Shown: positions 28,341 to 39,114, counted from the first letter of the stretch. The stretch is 64,000 nucleotides of DNA from Nocardiopsis xinjiangensis YIM 90004 (GCF_000341145.1 NZ_ANBE01000007.1:152881-216880), one strand, 5' to 3'. The notes: a model not told the origin generated them from the letters alone. Program-made: numbers and translations.

Positions 28341-28489
28341 TATGGGAGATCTCCCGGTCATTTGGTGAGCAAGACAGTGGTCATATTCACACGGAACACA
28401 ACTCTGCCAACCCAACGCCACGGAGTCGCTGCACAAAGTCATGCGCAGCTATCACCCCGGGAACCACGAACCCCACCGAACCGGGCACC

Positions 28490-29263
28490 TCAGCGCACAG
28501 GGTGTCCGGCCGCGCGCAGGCTGTCCTTGACCTCACCGACGGTGAACTCGCCGAAGTGGAAGACCGTGGCCGCCAGCAGCGCGTCGGCCCCCGCCTCCAC
28601 AGCGGGCTCGAAATGCTCGACCGCGCCGGCCCCGCCCGAAGCGATGAGGGGCACATCGACCTCGGCGCGCACCGCCCGGATCAGCTCCAGGTCGAACCCG
28701 GCCTTGGTGCCGTCGGCGTCCATGGAGTTGAGCAGGATCTCCCCCGCACCCAGGCGCGCGGCCTCGGAGCACCACTGCAAGGCGTCGATGCCGGTGCCCC
28801 TGCGTCCGCCGTGTGTGGTGACCTCGAACCCGCTCGGTGTGGGCTCACCGTCCTCGCGCACCCGGCGCACGTCGGCCGAGAGCACCAGTACCTGGCGGCC
28901 GAACCGTTCGGCGATCTCCTCGATGAGGGCGGGACGGGCGATGGCAGCGGTGTTGACGCCCACCTTGTCGGCCCCGGCCCGCAGCAGCCGGTCGACGTCC
29001 TCGGGGGTACGCACGCCCCCGCCCACGGTCAGCGGGATGAACACCTGGTCGGCGGTGCGGCGCACCACGTCGTAGGTGGTCTCCCGGTCGCCGCTGGAAG
29101 CGGTCACGTCCAGGAAGGTCAGTTCGTCGGCGCCACCGCTGTCGTAGATACCGGCCAGCTCGACCGGATCCCCGGCGTCGCGCAGGTTCTCGAAGTTGAC
29201 ACCCTTGACCACACGCCCGGCGTCCACGTCCAGGCAGGGAATGACACGGATCGCCAGGCTCAT
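28490..29263 (-). CDS. hisF: Imidazole glycerol phosphate synthase cyclase subunit
   Basis: A 257-residue TIM barrel that uses ammonia from HisH to convert PRFAR to imidazole glycerol phosphate and AICAR. The catalytic aspartates are in [14 protein letters not shown] and LSADVRRV; phosphate-binding loops are VGGGVR and [11 protein letters not shown]. The ATG at 29263 overlaps the priA stop by four bases (ATGA). It is the last gene of the his operon proper; hisI is 7 kb away. Length is typical. Confidence 0.96.
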   Translation of the reverse strand: MSLAIRVIPCLDVDAGRVVKGVNFENLRDAGDPVELAGIYDSGGADELTFLDVTASSGDRETTYDVVRRTADQVFIPLTVGGGVRTPEDVDRLLRAGADKVGVNTAAIARPALIEEIAERFGRQVLVLSADVRRVREDGEPTPSGFEVTTHGGRRGTGIDALQWCSEAARLGAGEILLNSMDADGTKAGFDLELIRAVRAEVDVPLIASGGAGAVEHFEPAVEAGADALLAATVFHFGEFTVGEVKDSLRAAGHPVR

Positions 29264-30015
29264 CGTTTCGTCTCCTCGACCAGGGCCAGTGCGTCCTGCA
29301 GGGTGAAGGCGCCCTCGTACAGGGCGGTGCCCATGATGGCGCCCTCCACGCCCTCGGGCACCAGGCCGGCGATGGCCCGCAGGTCCTCCAGGCTGGAGAC
29401 CCCACCGCTGGCCACGACGGGCTTGTCGGTGTTCTCGCAGACCGTGCGCAGCAGCTCCAGGTTGGGACCCTTGAGCATGCCGTCCTTGTTGACGTCGGTG
29501 ACCACGTAACGCCGGCAGCCCTGCTCCTCCAGACGCGCCAGGGTCTCGAAGAGGCCGCCGCCCTCGCGGGTCCAGCCGCGGGCCGCCAAAGTGGTTCCGC
29601 GCACGTCGAGGCCGATGGCGATCCGGTCCCCGTGCTCGGCGATGATCTTCGCGCACCACTCGGGGTTCTCCAGGGCGGCGGTGCCGATGTTGACGCGCTC
29701 GCAGCCGGCGGCCAGGGCCGCGTCCAGGGACTCGTCGTCGCGGATCCCGCCGGACATCTCCACCTTCACGTCGAGGCGGCCCACGATGTCGCGGAGCAGT
29801 TCGCGGTTGTGGCCGCGGCCGAATGCAGCGTCCAGGTCCACCAGGTGGATCCACTCGGCGCCGGCGTCCTGCCAAGCGGTGGCGGCCGCATAGGGGTCGC
29901 CGTATCGTCCGCCGGTGCCTGCTGCGCCCTGGACGAGTTGGACGGCCTGGCCGTCGGCGACATCCACTGCGGGCAGGAGTTCGAGTGCGGGGGGTGTGGT
30001 GCTCTGGCCGGGCAT
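29260..30015 (-). CDS. priA: Bifunctional phosphoribosyl isomerase A (HisA/TrpF)
   Basis: A 251-residue TIM barrel. In actinobacteria PriA isomerises both ProFAR (histidine path) and phosphoribosylanthranilate (tryptophan path). The conserved first strand is [18 protein letters not shown] with the catalytic aspartate; the second aspartate is in [15 protein letters not shown]. The loop [32 protein letters not shown] matches the PriA subgroup rather than the HisA of other bacteria. No trpF occurs in the window, which fits the dual role, though trpF could lie elsewhere. It overlaps hisF by four bases. hisH is 55 bases upstream. Confidence 0.93.
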   Translation of the reverse strand: MPGQSTTPPALELLPAVDVADGQAVQLVQGAAGTGGRYGDPYAAATAWQDAGAEWIHLVDLDAAFGRGHNRELLRDIVGRLDVKVEMSGGIRDDESLDAALAAGCERVNIGTAALENPEWCAKIIAEHGDRIAIGLDVRGTTLAARGWTREGGGLFETLARLEEQGCRRYVVTDVNKDGMLKGPNLELLRTVCENTDKPVVASGGVSSLEDLRAIAGLVPEGVEGAIMGTALYEGAFTLQDALALVEETKR

Positions 30016-30070
30016 GGGACCTTCTCGTGGCTCGGTTCGCGGATGGGTTCGGTTCGTGGGCGCGCCCGGC

Positions 30071-30727
30071 TCAGGGCAGGGACGCCACCCAGTTGGAGAG
30101 CAGTCGGGCGCCCGCGTCTCCGGACTTCTCGGGGTGGAACTGCGTGGCGCTGAGCGGGCCGTTCTCGACGGCGGCCACGAAGGGCTCGCCGTGTTCTGCC
30201 CAGGTCACCCCCGGTACGGGCCTGCGGGGGTCGAGCGGCACCATGTCCCAGGTGCGCACCGCGTAGGAGTGCACGAAGTAGAAGCGCTCGTCGTCGGCCA
30301 GGCCGTCGAAGAGCACACTGCCCGACGGTGCCTTCACCGTGTTCCAGCCCATGTGCGGAAGGATCGGCGCGCGCAGGCGTTCGACCGTACCCGGCCACTC
30401 GCCGCAGCCCTCGGTGGCCTGGTCCTCCTCCAGCGGGTCCGCCTGTTCCACGCCCCGGTCGAAGAGGACCTGCAGCCCCACGCAGATACCGAGCACGGGG
30501 CGTGCTCCGGCCAGACGGCGGCCGATGATGCGCTCACCACCGGCCTCGCGGAGGCTGGCCATGCAGGCACTGAAGGAACCCACACCGGGCACCACCAGCC
30601 CGTCGGCCTCCAGGGCCCGGCGGGGGTCGGAGGTGACGGTGACCTCGGCCCCGGTGCGTTCCATGGCCCGTTGGGCCGAGCGCAGATTCCCGGAGCCGTA
30701 GTCGAACACGACCACTCGAGAGGTCAT
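30071..30727 (-). CDS. hisH: Imidazole glycerol phosphate synthase glutaminase subunit
   Basis: A 218-residue class-I glutamine amidotransferase that supplies ammonia to HisF. The nucleophile is in [13 protein letters not shown], and the His-Glu pair in [11 protein letters not shown]. The N-terminus [14 protein letters not shown] and the oxyanion region [11 protein letters not shown] are typical. The ATG at 30727 has AAAGGA at proper spacing; the longer frame is non-coding. It lies 61 bases downstream of the small membrane gene and 55 bases upstream of priA, within the his operon. Confidence 0.95.
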   Translation of the reverse strand: MTSRVVVFDYGSGNLRSAQRAMERTGAEVTVTSDPRRALEADGLVVPGVGSFSACMASLREAGGERIIGRRLAGARPVLGICVGLQVLFDRGVEQADPLEEDQATEGCGEWPGTVERLRAPILPHMGWNTVKAPSGSVLFDGLADDERFYFVHSYAVRTWDMVPLDPRRPVPGVTWAEHGEPFVAAVENGPLSATQFHPEKSGDAGARLLSNWVASLP

Positions 30728-30788
30728 CGGGTTCCTTTCGTGCGAGAGGCGGGGCGAGAGGCGACCGGCGCTCCCCCGTGCTGCGGTC

Positions 30789-30950
30789 CTAGAAGTAGCC
30801 GAGGCGGGCGGTACCGGCGAGGACGGCCATGACCGCACACACGCCGAGAAACGCCGCCATGCCCCGGTGGATCTTCCACAGGGCGTAGGTGCCGCCGGCG
30901 AGGAAGCCGGCGAGCAGGATCAGGGCGAGGCCCCACAGGTCGGCGTCCAC
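30789..30950 (-). CDS. Small membrane protein between hisB and hisH
   Basis: A 53-residue protein with two hydrophobic helices: [21 protein letters not shown] and [22 protein letters not shown], joined by a KIHRG turn. The GTG at 30950 overlaps the hisB TAG stop by one base (TAGTG), which indicates translational coupling and supports a real gene even at this length. Actinomycete his operons often carry a small membrane gene at this place. Function is unknown. Confidence 0.72.
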   Translation of the reverse strand: MDADLWGLALILLAGFLAGGTYALWKIHRGMAAFLGVCAVMAVLAGTARLGYF

Positions 30951-31543
30951 TACAGCGCGCCCTTGGTCGAGGGGATTCCGGTGACGCGCGGGTCGTCCTC
31001 GGTGGCCACGCGCAGAGCACGTGCCAAGGCCTTGAACTGGCACTCGACGATGTGGTGGGCGTTGCGGCCGTAGGGCACTCGGATGTGCAGCGCCACCCGG
31101 GCCTGGGCCACGAAGGACTCGAAGATGTGGCGGGTCATGGTCGTGTCGTAGTCACGGCCGATGACGGGAGCCATGCCCTCGGGCTCGCTGTGCACCAGGT
31201 AGGGGCGGCCGGAGACGTCGACGGTGACCTCGGCCAGGGCCTCGTCGAGGGGCACCTTGGCGTCGGCGAAGCGGCGGATCCCGCGCTTGTCGCCGAGGGC
31301 CTCGCGGAAGGCCGCGCCCAGCGCCAGGGAGGTGTCCTCGATGGTGTGGTGGGAGTCGATGTGCAGGTCGCCCTCGGTACGCACGGTGAGGTCGAAGAGG
31401 CCGTGCTTGGCGATCTGGTCGAGCATGTGATCGTAGAAACCGACGCCGGTGGAGACGTCGGAGACCCCGGTCCCGTCGAGGTCGATCTCGACCAGGACCT
31501 TCGTTTCCTTCGTGGTGCGTTCCACGCGTCCGGTACGGCTCAT
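30950..31543 (-). CDS. hisB: Imidazoleglycerol-phosphate dehydratase
   Basis: A 197-residue monofunctional enzyme that dehydrates imidazole glycerol phosphate to imidazole acetol phosphate. The two metal sites are visible: GFYDHMLDQIAKHG, DLHIDSHHTIEDT, then SFVAQARVALHIRVPYGRNAHHIVECQFKALARAL. The ATG at 31543 has GAGGGAAAG. It follows hisC by 40 bases and couples to the small membrane gene. No HisN-like phosphatase domain is present, unlike the enterobacterial fusion. Confidence 0.96.
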   Translation of the reverse strand: MSRTGRVERTTKETKVLVEIDLDGTGVSDVSTGVGFYDHMLDQIAKHGLFDLTVRTEGDLHIDSHHTIEDTSLALGAAFREALGDKRGIRRFADAKVPLDEALAEVTVDVSGRPYLVHSEPEGMAPVIGRDYDTTMTRHIFESFVAQARVALHIRVPYGRNAHHIVECQFKALARALRVATEDDPRVTGIPSTKGAL

Positions 31544-31583
31544 GGTGCTTTCCCTCGGTGGTGTGGTGTGGGCCGTGCGGTTT

Positions 31584-32669
31584 TCAGCGACGGCCGGTGG
31601 CGCGCAGCAGGGCGGCGCGGAAGGCTGCGGTCTCCTGGGCGGTGCCGACGGTGACGCGCAGCCATCCGTCCGGCCCGGTCTCCCGGATGAGGACCTGCTG
31701 TTCGAGCAGGGCCTGCCAGACCTGGTGACGGTCCTCGAAGAGGCCGAACATGACGAAGTTGGCGTCGGAGTCGGCCACGCTGAAGCCCTCCCCGCGCAGC
31801 CAGTCGACCAGTGCGTCGCGTTCGGCGCGCAGGTCGGCCACGGTGGAGAGGAGCTCGTCGGCGTGGCCGAGCGCGGTGACGGCGACGGCCTGGGTGACGG
31901 CCGACAGGTGGTAGGGCAGGCGGACCAGCTGAAGGGCCTCCACCACTGCGGGGTGGGCGGCCAGGTAGCCGACACGGGCCCCGGCGAGCGCGAAGGCCTT
32001 GGACATGGTGCGCGAGACGATGACGCGCGGGTGCTCTTCCAGCAGCGTCAGTGCGCTGGGTGTCCCCTCGCGCCGGAACTCGGCGTAGGCCTCGTCGACG
32101 ACCACGACGCCGGGAGCCGCCTCGGCGATGCGGCGCACGTCGTCCAGGTCCAGGGCGGTGCCGGTGGGGTTGTTGGGCGAGGTGAGGAAGACGACACTGG
32201 GGCGGTGCTCGGCGATCGCCTCCAGCGCGGTGTCGGCGTCGATGGCGAAGTCGCCGCCGCGCGGTACCGAGACCCATTCGGTGTTGGTGCCGCGGGTGAT
32301 GATCGGGTGCATCGAGTAGGAGGGCTCGAAACCGAGGGCGACGCGGCCCGGCCCGCCGAAGGCCTGCAGGATCTGTTGCAGGATCTCGTTGGAGCCGTTG
32401 GCGGCCCACACCCGGTCGGTGGTGACGCCGTGGCCGAGGTAGTCGGCGAGGGCGCCGCGCAGGGCGAGGGCGTCGCGGTCGGGGTAGCGGTTCAGGGTCA
32501 GAGCGGCCTCGGAGACCGCGTCGGCCAGTGCCTTGGCCAGCTCCGGCGAGGGTGCGTGCGGGTTCTCGTTGGTGTTGAGGACCACGGGCACGTCGAGCTG
32601 CGGTGCTCCGTAGGGGGAGCTCGCGCGCAGGTCGTCGCGGAGCGGCAGGTCGTTCAGGGTGAAGCTCAC
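31584..32669 (-). CDS. hisC: Histidinol-phosphate aminotransferase
   Basis: A 361-residue class-I/II PLP aminotransferase converting imidazole acetol phosphate to histidinol phosphate. Motifs are [11 protein letters not shown] at the N-terminus, [28 protein letters not shown] and the PLP lysine in [18 protein letters not shown]. The GTG at 32669 is chosen because the 64-codon extension upstream is Pro/Thr-rich and looks non-coding; a weak GAG lies before it. hisD is 88 bases upstream and hisB 40 bases downstream, all in the his operon. Confidence 0.95.
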   Translation of the reverse strand: MSFTLNDLPLRDDLRASSPYGAPQLDVPVVLNTNENPHAPSPELAKALADAVSEAALTLNRYPDRDALALRGALADYLGHGVTTDRVWAANGSNEILQQILQAFGGPGRVALGFEPSYSMHPIITRGTNTEWVSVPRGGDFAIDADTALEAIAEHRPSVVFLTSPNNPTGTALDLDDVRRIAEAAPGVVVVDEAYAEFRREGTPSALTLLEEHPRVIVSRTMSKAFALAGARVGYLAAHPAVVEALQLVRLPYHLSAVTQAVAVTALGHADELLSTVADLRAERDALVDWLRGEGFSVADSDANFVMFGLFEDRHQVWQALLEQQVLIRETGPDGWLRVTVGTAQETAAFRAALLRATGRR

Positions 32670-32757
32670 GGGTTCACACTCATGGGTCTCGTGGACGGCG
32701 GGGCCGGCGGTGCCGCTTCCCGCGGTGTCCGGCGTGTCCTGGGGCGTGGCTGCCGGG

Positions 32758-34068
32758 CTATCCGGCGTCCGGGCGATGGCCGCCGGTGCGTGCGGTGACG
32801 GCCTCACCGTGTGCGGGCAGGTCCTCTGCCTCGGCGAGCGCGACGACGTGATGGGCGACATCGGCCAGTGCGTCGCGGCCGTAGTCGACGATGTGCACCC
32901 CGCGCAGGAAGGTCTGCACGCTCAGGCCCCCGCTGTGGCACGCGCAGCCGCCGGTGGGCAGTACGTGGTTGGACCCGGCGGCGTAGTCACCGAGGGAGAC
33001 CGGGGAGAAGTCGCCGACGAAGATCGCACCGGCGTTGCGCACGCGCGCGGCAGTGGCGGCGGCATCGGCGGTCATGATCTCCAGGTGTTCGGCGGCGTAG
33101 GCGTCGACCACGGCCAGGCCCTGTTCGAGGTCGTCGACGAGGACGATGCCGGACTGGGACCCGCCCAGGGCCTCACGGACGCGGTCGCTGTGGCGGGTGG
33201 CGGGCACACGCTCGGCCAGGCGCTCCTCGACGCGGTCGGCGAGGGAGACGTCGTCGGTGACCAGGACGGAGGCGGCGACGACGTCGTGCTCGGCCTGGCT
33301 GATGAGGTCGGCTGCGACGTAGTCGGCGTCGGCGGTGGAGTCGGCCAGGATCGCGATCTCGGTGGGTCCGGCCTCGGCGTCGATGCCGATGACGCCCTTG
33401 AGGTGGCGTTTCGCGGCGGCGACCCAGAGGTTTCCGGGACCGGTGACCATGTCGGCACGGGTGCACTCGCCGGCGCCGTGGGCGAACATGGCCACGGCCT
33501 GGGCGCCGCCGACGGAGTAGACCTCGTCGACGCCGAGCAGGGCACAGGCGGCGAGGACGGTCGGGTGCGGCAAGCCGCCGAACTCCTTCTGCGGCGGGGA
33601 GGCCACGGCCAGGGAGCGCACGCCGGCTTCCTGGGCGGGCACCACGTTCATGACGACGCTGGAGGGGTAGACGGCACGGCCGCCGGGGACGTAGAGGCCG
33701 ACCCGGTCGACGGGGATCCACTTCTCGGTGACGGTACCGCCGGGCGCCACGCGGGTGGTGTGGTCGGTGCGGCGCTGGTCGCGGTGGACCTTGCGGGCGC
33801 GGTCGATGGACTCCTCGAGGGCGGCGCGCACGGCCGGGTCGAGGCCGGCGAGGGCCTTGTCGAGGGCGTCCTTCGGGACGCGGATGCCGGTGAGCCGGAC
33901 GCCGTCGAAACGTTCGGTCAGTTCGATCAGTGCGTCGACCCCGCGATGTTCGACGTCCTCGCACAGGGGACGTACGCGTTCGACTGCGGCCGCCACGTTG
34001 ATTTCGGCGCGTGGGAGCGCCCGACGGGGGTCGCCCTGGGTACCTCGGAGGTCGATTCGACTGATCAC
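32758..34068 (-). CDS. hisD: Histidinol dehydrogenase
   Basis: A 436-residue zinc enzyme that oxidises histidinol to histidine in two NAD-dependent steps. Motifs are [65 protein letters not shown] and [19 protein letters not shown]. The GTG at 34068 gives the conserved N-terminus ISRIDLRG and lies six bases after a TAGACT -10-like box, so the mRNA may be leaderless; another GTG two codons before is possible. It is the first gene of the his operon. The region ahead holds an inverted repeat (34109-34127). Confidence 0.95.
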   Translation of the reverse strand: MISRIDLRGTQGDPRRALPRAEINVAAAVERVRPLCEDVEHRGVDALIELTERFDGVRLTGIRVPKDALDKALAGLDPAVRAALEESIDRARKVHRDQRRTDHTTRVAPGGTVTEKWIPVDRVGLYVPGGRAVYPSSVVMNVVPAQEAGVRSLAVASPPQKEFGGLPHPTVLAACALLGVDEVYSVGGAQAVAMFAHGAGECTRADMVTGPGNLWVAAAKRHLKGVIGIDAEAGPTEIAILADSTADADYVAADLISQAEHDVVAASVLVTDDVSLADRVEERLAERVPATRHSDRVREALGGSQSGIVLVDDLEQGLAVVDAYAAEHLEIMTADAAATAARVRNAGAIFVGDFSPVSLGDYAAGSNHVLPTGGCACHSGGLSVQTFLRGVHIVDYGRDALADVAHHVVALAEAEDLPAHGEAVTARTGGHRPDAG

Positions 34069-34074
34069 GGCCAC

Positions 34075-34127
34075 AGTCTAGTAGCCATATCCCATTCCGG
34101 GGGCCCGGGTGTCCGGATGTTGGACAC
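34075..34127 (-). promoter_or_regulatory. hisD promoter candidate with inverted repeat
   Basis: TAGACT (minus strand, 34080-34075) ends six bases before the hisD GTG and could be the -10 of a leaderless transcript. GTGTCC (34109-34114) and GGACAC (34122-34127) form an inverted repeat with a seven-base spacer near the expected -35 to -50. No TTGACA-like -35 is seen. Confidence 0.35.
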
Positions 34128-34213
34128 CGCACACGCCGCGACCGGCACGGACCCGCCGGGCCGTCCCGGCCGCCCGCACACGGGAAAGCATGCCCGAATA
34201 AGCGCCGCCTAAG

Positions 34214-34232
34214 TTTGGATCACCTAACCTAA
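34214..34232 (+). promoter_or_regulatory. Iron box 1 (IdeR/DmdR-like site)
   Basis: TTTGGATCACCTAACCTAA matches the 19-base DtxR/IdeR/DmdR consensus TTAGGTTAGSCTAACCTAA at 15 of 19 positions. It is centred 95 bases upstream of the ferritin ATG. Confidence 0.6.
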
Positions 34233-34243
34233 ATAAGTTTGTG

Positions 34244-34262
34244 AAAGGCTTGCCTAACAAAT
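34244..34262 (+). promoter_or_regulatory. Iron box 2 (weaker IdeR/DmdR-like site)
   Basis: AAAGGCTTGCCTAACAAAT matches the iron-box consensus at 12 of 19 positions, with the GCCTAAC half conserved. Its centre is 30 bases, about three helical turns, from that of box 1. Confidence 0.45.
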
Positions 34263-34305
34263 TCTGCGCGGCGTTTTTATGTTTTCCAAAATGGTGAGAA
34301 TGCGT

Positions 34306-34318
34306 TATGGTCAAGGCA
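34306..34318 (+). promoter_or_regulatory. Ferritin -10 box, probable leaderless start
   Basis: TATGGT (34306-34311) lies six bases before the ATG at 34318 and no Shine-Dalgarno precedes that ATG. TTTCCA (34283-34288) is a possible -35 at 17-base spacing. Together these suggest transcription starting at or next to the start codon. Confidence 0.4.
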
Positions 34319-34878
34319 TGACTTCGAACAAGCGCGGCGATAGCGGCCTCTCCAAGTTCTACCGGCTCCTGGTCGACCAGGTTCGGCACGAGTTCACCGC
34401 TTCGCACCAGTACGTGGCGGTCGCCACCTGGTTCGACGACCAGGACCTGCCCCAGCTGGCGAAGTTCTTCTACCGCCAGTCGCTGGAGGAGCGCGACCAC
34501 GCCATGATGATCGTGCGTTTCCTCCTCGACAAGGAGATCGACTTCGCTCTTCCGGGACTCGACGAGATCGAGACCGATTTCTCCGCCCCGCGTGATCTGG
34601 CCGCCCTGGCCCTGCGCAACGAGCGCGAGGTCAGCGACCAGTTCCAGCACCTGGCCAAGGTCGCCCGGGACGAGGAGAACTACACCGGCGAGCAGTTCCT
34701 GCAGTGGTTCATCCAGGAGCAGGTCGAGGAGGTCGCGACCATGTCGACCCTCCTCAACGTGTTCGACCGGGCCGGCGGCAACCTCTTCGACGTGGAGACC
34801 TTCGTGGCCCGCGACCTGACCTACGAGGACAACGGCAGCCGGTCCGCACCGGACACGGCCGGCCCCGCGACCTCCTGA
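34318..34878 (+). CDS. Ferritin (BfrB-like)
   Basis: A 186-residue non-haem ferritin forming a four-helix bundle that oxidises Fe(II) and stores iron in a 24-mer shell. Ferroxidase residues appear as E25 (HEFTASHQY), E58 and H61 (LEERDHAMM), E102/E104 (NEREVSDQF) and the QEQVEE segment near 135. No methionine suited to haem binding, as in bacterioferritin, is obvious. An earlier in-frame ATG at 34279 exists; 34318 is preferred because a -10 box ends six bases before it and homologous proteins start there. Two iron-box-like sites lie 56-104 bases upstream, at positions where IdeR activates bfrB in mycobacteria. It is monocistronic, ended by a strong terminator. Confidence 0.93.
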   Translation: MTSNKRGDSGLSKFYRLLVDQVRHEFTASHQYVAVATWFDDQDLPQLAKFFYRQSLEERDHAMMIVRFLLDKEIDFALPGLDEIETDFSAPRDLAALALRNEREVSDQFQHLAKVARDEENYTGEQFLQWFIQEQVEEVATMSTLLNVFDRAGGNLFDVETFVARDLTYEDNGSRSAPDTAGPATS

Positions 34879-34909
34879 TCCCGCCTCGGCGCACCCGGGC
34901 CCCGGGAAG

Positions 34910-34942
34910 AGACGCCCCGCGCAGTGTCCGCGCGGGGCGTCT
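34910..34942 (+). terminator. Strong terminator after ferritin
   Basis: Twelve-base perfect arms GACGCCCCGCGC (34911-34922) and GCGCGGGGCGTC (34930-34941), extended by one A-T pair, with a seven-base loop, 32 bases past the ferritin stop and followed by TTC. Confidence 0.85.
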
Positions 34943-35013
34943 TCGCGCGGGTACGTAGGAAAACACCCACGGTGTGTCGGGCACGGGGGGTCCGGCGGCG
35001 TCATACTGGAGAT

Positions 35014-35781
35014 ATGCCAGTGGCGCTTCCGCTCTTTCCGTTGAACACCGTGCTGTTCCCCGGTATGTCCTTGCCCCTGCACGTCTTCGAGCCCCGGTAC
35101 CGGCGGTTGATCACCGAGGTGGTCGACCAGTCCGGCGAGAGCGCCGACGATCCCGAACGCAACCCGCGCCGTTTCGGGGTGGTGTGGATCGAGCTGGGGC
35201 AGGAGGCCGCCGGCGAGTCCGGCCAGGGGGCGGGCGGCGCCGACCCCGGGGACCCGCGCGAGGAGACCGCGACGGCGCTGCCCCGGATCAGCGCGACGGG
35301 GTGCACGGCCCTGGTGCGGGACCTGCGCACCTACGAGGACGGCCGGTACGACCTGGTCGTCGAGGGCGGCACCCGGTTCAGGATCGACGACGTCTCGCAG
35401 GTGGACACGTCCTCCCGACAGGGGCATCCGAGCGCTTCGGTCTCGCTCCTGCCCGAGCCGCTGGGCCCGGACGCCGAGGAGCACGCCGAGCGGGTACGTG
35501 AGCTCTTCGACACCTACTGCCGGCGGTTGGCAGAGATCGGGATGACCCCCGACCACATGCGTGAACTGCCCAAGGATCCGATCGCCCTGTCGTACACGGT
35601 GGCGGCGACGGTGGTGTTGGACCAACCGGAGAAACAGCGGATGCTGGAGGCAGAGGACGCGGCGACCCGGTTGGCGGTACTGGCCAGGTTCCTGCGCCGG
35701 GAGAACCGGATCGTGGCGGCCCCGACGTTGCACAACCTTCCTTCGGGCCCCTTCCTCAATCACGGGGTCTCCTACAACTGA
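35014..35781 (+). CDS. Lon-N-domain (LON substrate-binding) protein
   Basis: A 255-residue protein consisting of the N-terminal substrate-binding domain of Lon protease without ATPase or protease parts. The opening ALPLFPLNTVLFPGMSLPLHVFEPRYRRLI is the family hallmark, with RYDLVVEGGTRFRIDD in the middle and a helical C-terminal half (PEKQRMLEAEDAATRLAVLARFLRREN). Such free-standing proteins are widespread in actinobacteria; one idea is quality control or cereblon-like recognition, but the role is unknown. The ATG at 35014 lies six bases after CATACT, so it may be leaderless. An insertion of about 20 residues rich in Gly/Asp/Glu interrupts the domain at 65-85. Confidence 0.85.
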   Translation: MPVALPLFPLNTVLFPGMSLPLHVFEPRYRRLITEVVDQSGESADDPERNPRRFGVVWIELGQEAAGESGQGAGGADPGDPREETATALPRISATGCTALVRDLRTYEDGRYDLVVEGGTRFRIDDVSQVDTSSRQGHPSASVSLLPEPLGPDAEEHAERVRELFDTYCRRLAEIGMTPDHMRELPKDPIALSYTVAATVVLDQPEKQRMLEAEDAATRLAVLARFLRRENRIVAAPTLHNLPSGPFLNHGVSYN

Positions 35782-35921
35782 GCAGGCAGGAGTGCGTGCT
35801 GCCGCGCGCACATGCTCTACCCTGCTCCCGGGTCCGCCTCGTGGAACCAGGGTCCGGCCACCGGTCCCGGCGAGGGGTGCGGGCCCGTCCCCGAAGGTCC
35901 AGACCAGAACCAGGACTTGCC

Positions 35922-36404
35922 ATGAGTGCTCAAGCCACGCCCGCCACCGTGGCGGCCGGGCGGACGAAGACCACCTTCACCCTGCACCCCTACGAACCAG
36001 GCCCGGTCGAGAGTGGTTCCTACGGCACAGACGCGGCGGACGCGATCGGCGTGCCGCGGGCGCACGTGTTCAAGACACTGATCGCCGAGGTCGACGGCGT
36101 CTACACCGTCGGTGTGGTGCCGGTCAGTGCATCGCTGGACCTGAAGGCCCTGGCCGCGGCGGTGGACGGCAAACGGGCGACGATGACCGATCCGGTCCGG
36201 GCCGAGAAGATCACCGGCTACGTGCGGGGCGGCATCAGCCCGCTGGGGCAGCGCAAACGGTTGCGCACGGTGATCGACGTCTCGGTGACCGCGCTGGCAG
36301 CGGTCTACGTCTCCGCGGGCAGGCGGGGGCTGCAGATGGAACTGAGGCCGCGCGACCTCGTCCGGTTGACCGAGGCCATGACCGCGCCCATCGCCGGGCC
36401 GTGA
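35922..36404 (+). CDS. ybaK: Cys-tRNA(Pro)/Cys-tRNA(Cys) deacylase
   Basis: A 160-residue YbaK/EbsC-type editing protein that hydrolyses Cys-tRNA(Pro), formed by mischarging by ProRS. Motifs are AHVFKTLIAEVDGVYTVGVVPVSASLDLKALAAA, GKRATMTDP and GYVRGGISPLGQRKRLRTVID. The catalytic lysine in FKTL is present. The usual KRLPT is KRLRT here, a small variation. The ATG at 35922 has AGGA six bases before. It lies alone between the Lon-N-domain gene and the acyl-CoA synthetase. Confidence 0.9.
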   Translation: MSAQATPATVAAGRTKTTFTLHPYEPGPVESGSYGTDAADAIGVPRAHVFKTLIAEVDGVYTVGVVPVSASLDLKALAAAVDGKRATMTDPVRAEKITGYVRGGISPLGQRKRLRTVIDVSVTALAAVYVSAGRRGLQMELRPRDLVRLTEAMTAPIAGP

Positions 36405-36409
36405 CCGGA

Positions 36410-36429
36410 GGCTCCGCTCTCCCGGAGCC
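36410..36429 (+). terminator. Weak terminator-like hairpin after ybaK
   Basis: GGCTCCG (36410-36416) and CGGAGCC (36423-36429) with a six-base loop begin five bases past the ybaK stop. Confidence 0.4.
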
Positions 36430-36498
36430 CAGGGAAAAGGTCCGGTTCTGCGCACGTCAGAACACCGAGGCGCCTCTTGGCGCGGCGTGTACTCTCTG

Positions 36499-36527
36499 TT
36501 GCCCGACCACTTACTTGAGGGTAGTTT
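36499..36527 (+). promoter_or_regulatory. Promoter TTGCCC-17-TAGTTT for the acyl-CoA synthetase
   Basis: A -35 TTGCCC (36499-36504) and -10 TAGTTT (36522-36527) are spaced by exactly 17 bases. The ATG follows six bases after the -10, so the transcript may start at the start codon, although GAGGG lies nearby. Confidence 0.5.
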
Positions 36528-36533
36528 CGTGAC

Positions 36534-38402
<1,869 letters not shown>

Positions 38403-38417
38403 GCGCGGGCATCCGGT

Positions 38418-39041
38418 TCAGCGGGTGTTCCCGTCCGAGGACGGGGTCTCTCCGTCCGGGAGCGGCGCGCCCCCCTCCATGGGCGGGGCCTCCGGACGGC
38501 CGGGCAAGTCACGGCGCACCATGCTGATCGCGTCCAACAGCCCGTACTGCAGGACGAAGACGAAGGGCCAGGCCACCAGGAACGCGGTCGCGTCCAACTG
38601 CAACCCCACCGTCACGGCCTCCCCCGGCGAGGCCTCGGCCACCGCCCGGTGCAGGGAGGAGTCGAGGCCCGTGCCCACTCCCAAGGTCAACAGTGTCCCG
38701 GCGACCGCACCGAGCACACCGCTCAGCAGACCGGCCAGGCGCAGATCCTGTGACCGGCGGCGGGCGAGCGGGAACTGGACCATGTAGGCCGCGTAGCCGG
38801 TGACCAGGCCGGCGATCGCGGTCATGATCACGAAATAGCCCTCACCGGCGAAGACGTCCTCGGTGGCGCCGGTGAAGACCTCCCCGCCACCGAGAGAGGT
38901 GCCCTCGGGCCGGGGCGCCAGGACCCACCACAACAGCCCGAGCAGGGCCCCCGCGACGGCGATCGCGGCGAAGATCACGAGCGCGATCGCCAGGATGCGC
39001 CGCACCGGTGCTCTGCCGTCCTGGCTCTGGTCCGTCATCTC
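38418..39041 (-). CDS. Membrane protein with four helices (DUF2567-like)
   Basis: A 207-residue integral membrane protein. Four hydrophobic segments are seen: ILAIALVIFAAIAVAGALLGLLWWVL, YFVIMTAIAGLVTGYAAYM, LAGLLSGVLGAVAGTLLTLG and ATAFLVAWPFVFVLQYGLL. The first two resemble DUF2567-type actinobacterial proteins (ALLGLLWW-LAPR), but I hold that match loosely. The C-terminal 35 residues are polar. The ATG at 39041 is preferred, with AGGAG ten bases before; another ATG lies at 39059. It is divergent from the DinB-like gene. Function is unknown. Confidence 0.65.
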   Translation of the reverse strand, partial: EMTDQSQDGRAPVRRILAIALVIFAAIAVAGALLGLLWWVLAPRPEGTSLGGGEVFTGATEDVFAGEGYFVIMTAIAGLVTGYAAYMVQFPLARRRSQDLRLAGLLSGVLGAVAGTLLTLGVGTGLDSSLHRAVAEASPGEAVTVGLQLDATAFLVAWPFVFVLQYGLLDAISMVRRDLPGRPEAPPMEGGAPLPDGETPSSDGNTR

Positions 39042-39114
39042 CCCAGGTCTCCTCATCCCGTCATCGCCCTGAAAACCGGTGGATACCAGGCACGGCCGGA
39101 AGGAGAATACCTGT

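Noticed and set aside
32664..32681. Five-codon frame ATG to TGA overlapping the hisC GTG
   Set aside because: Too short to assess; the GTGA overlap is likely a chance feature of the leader.
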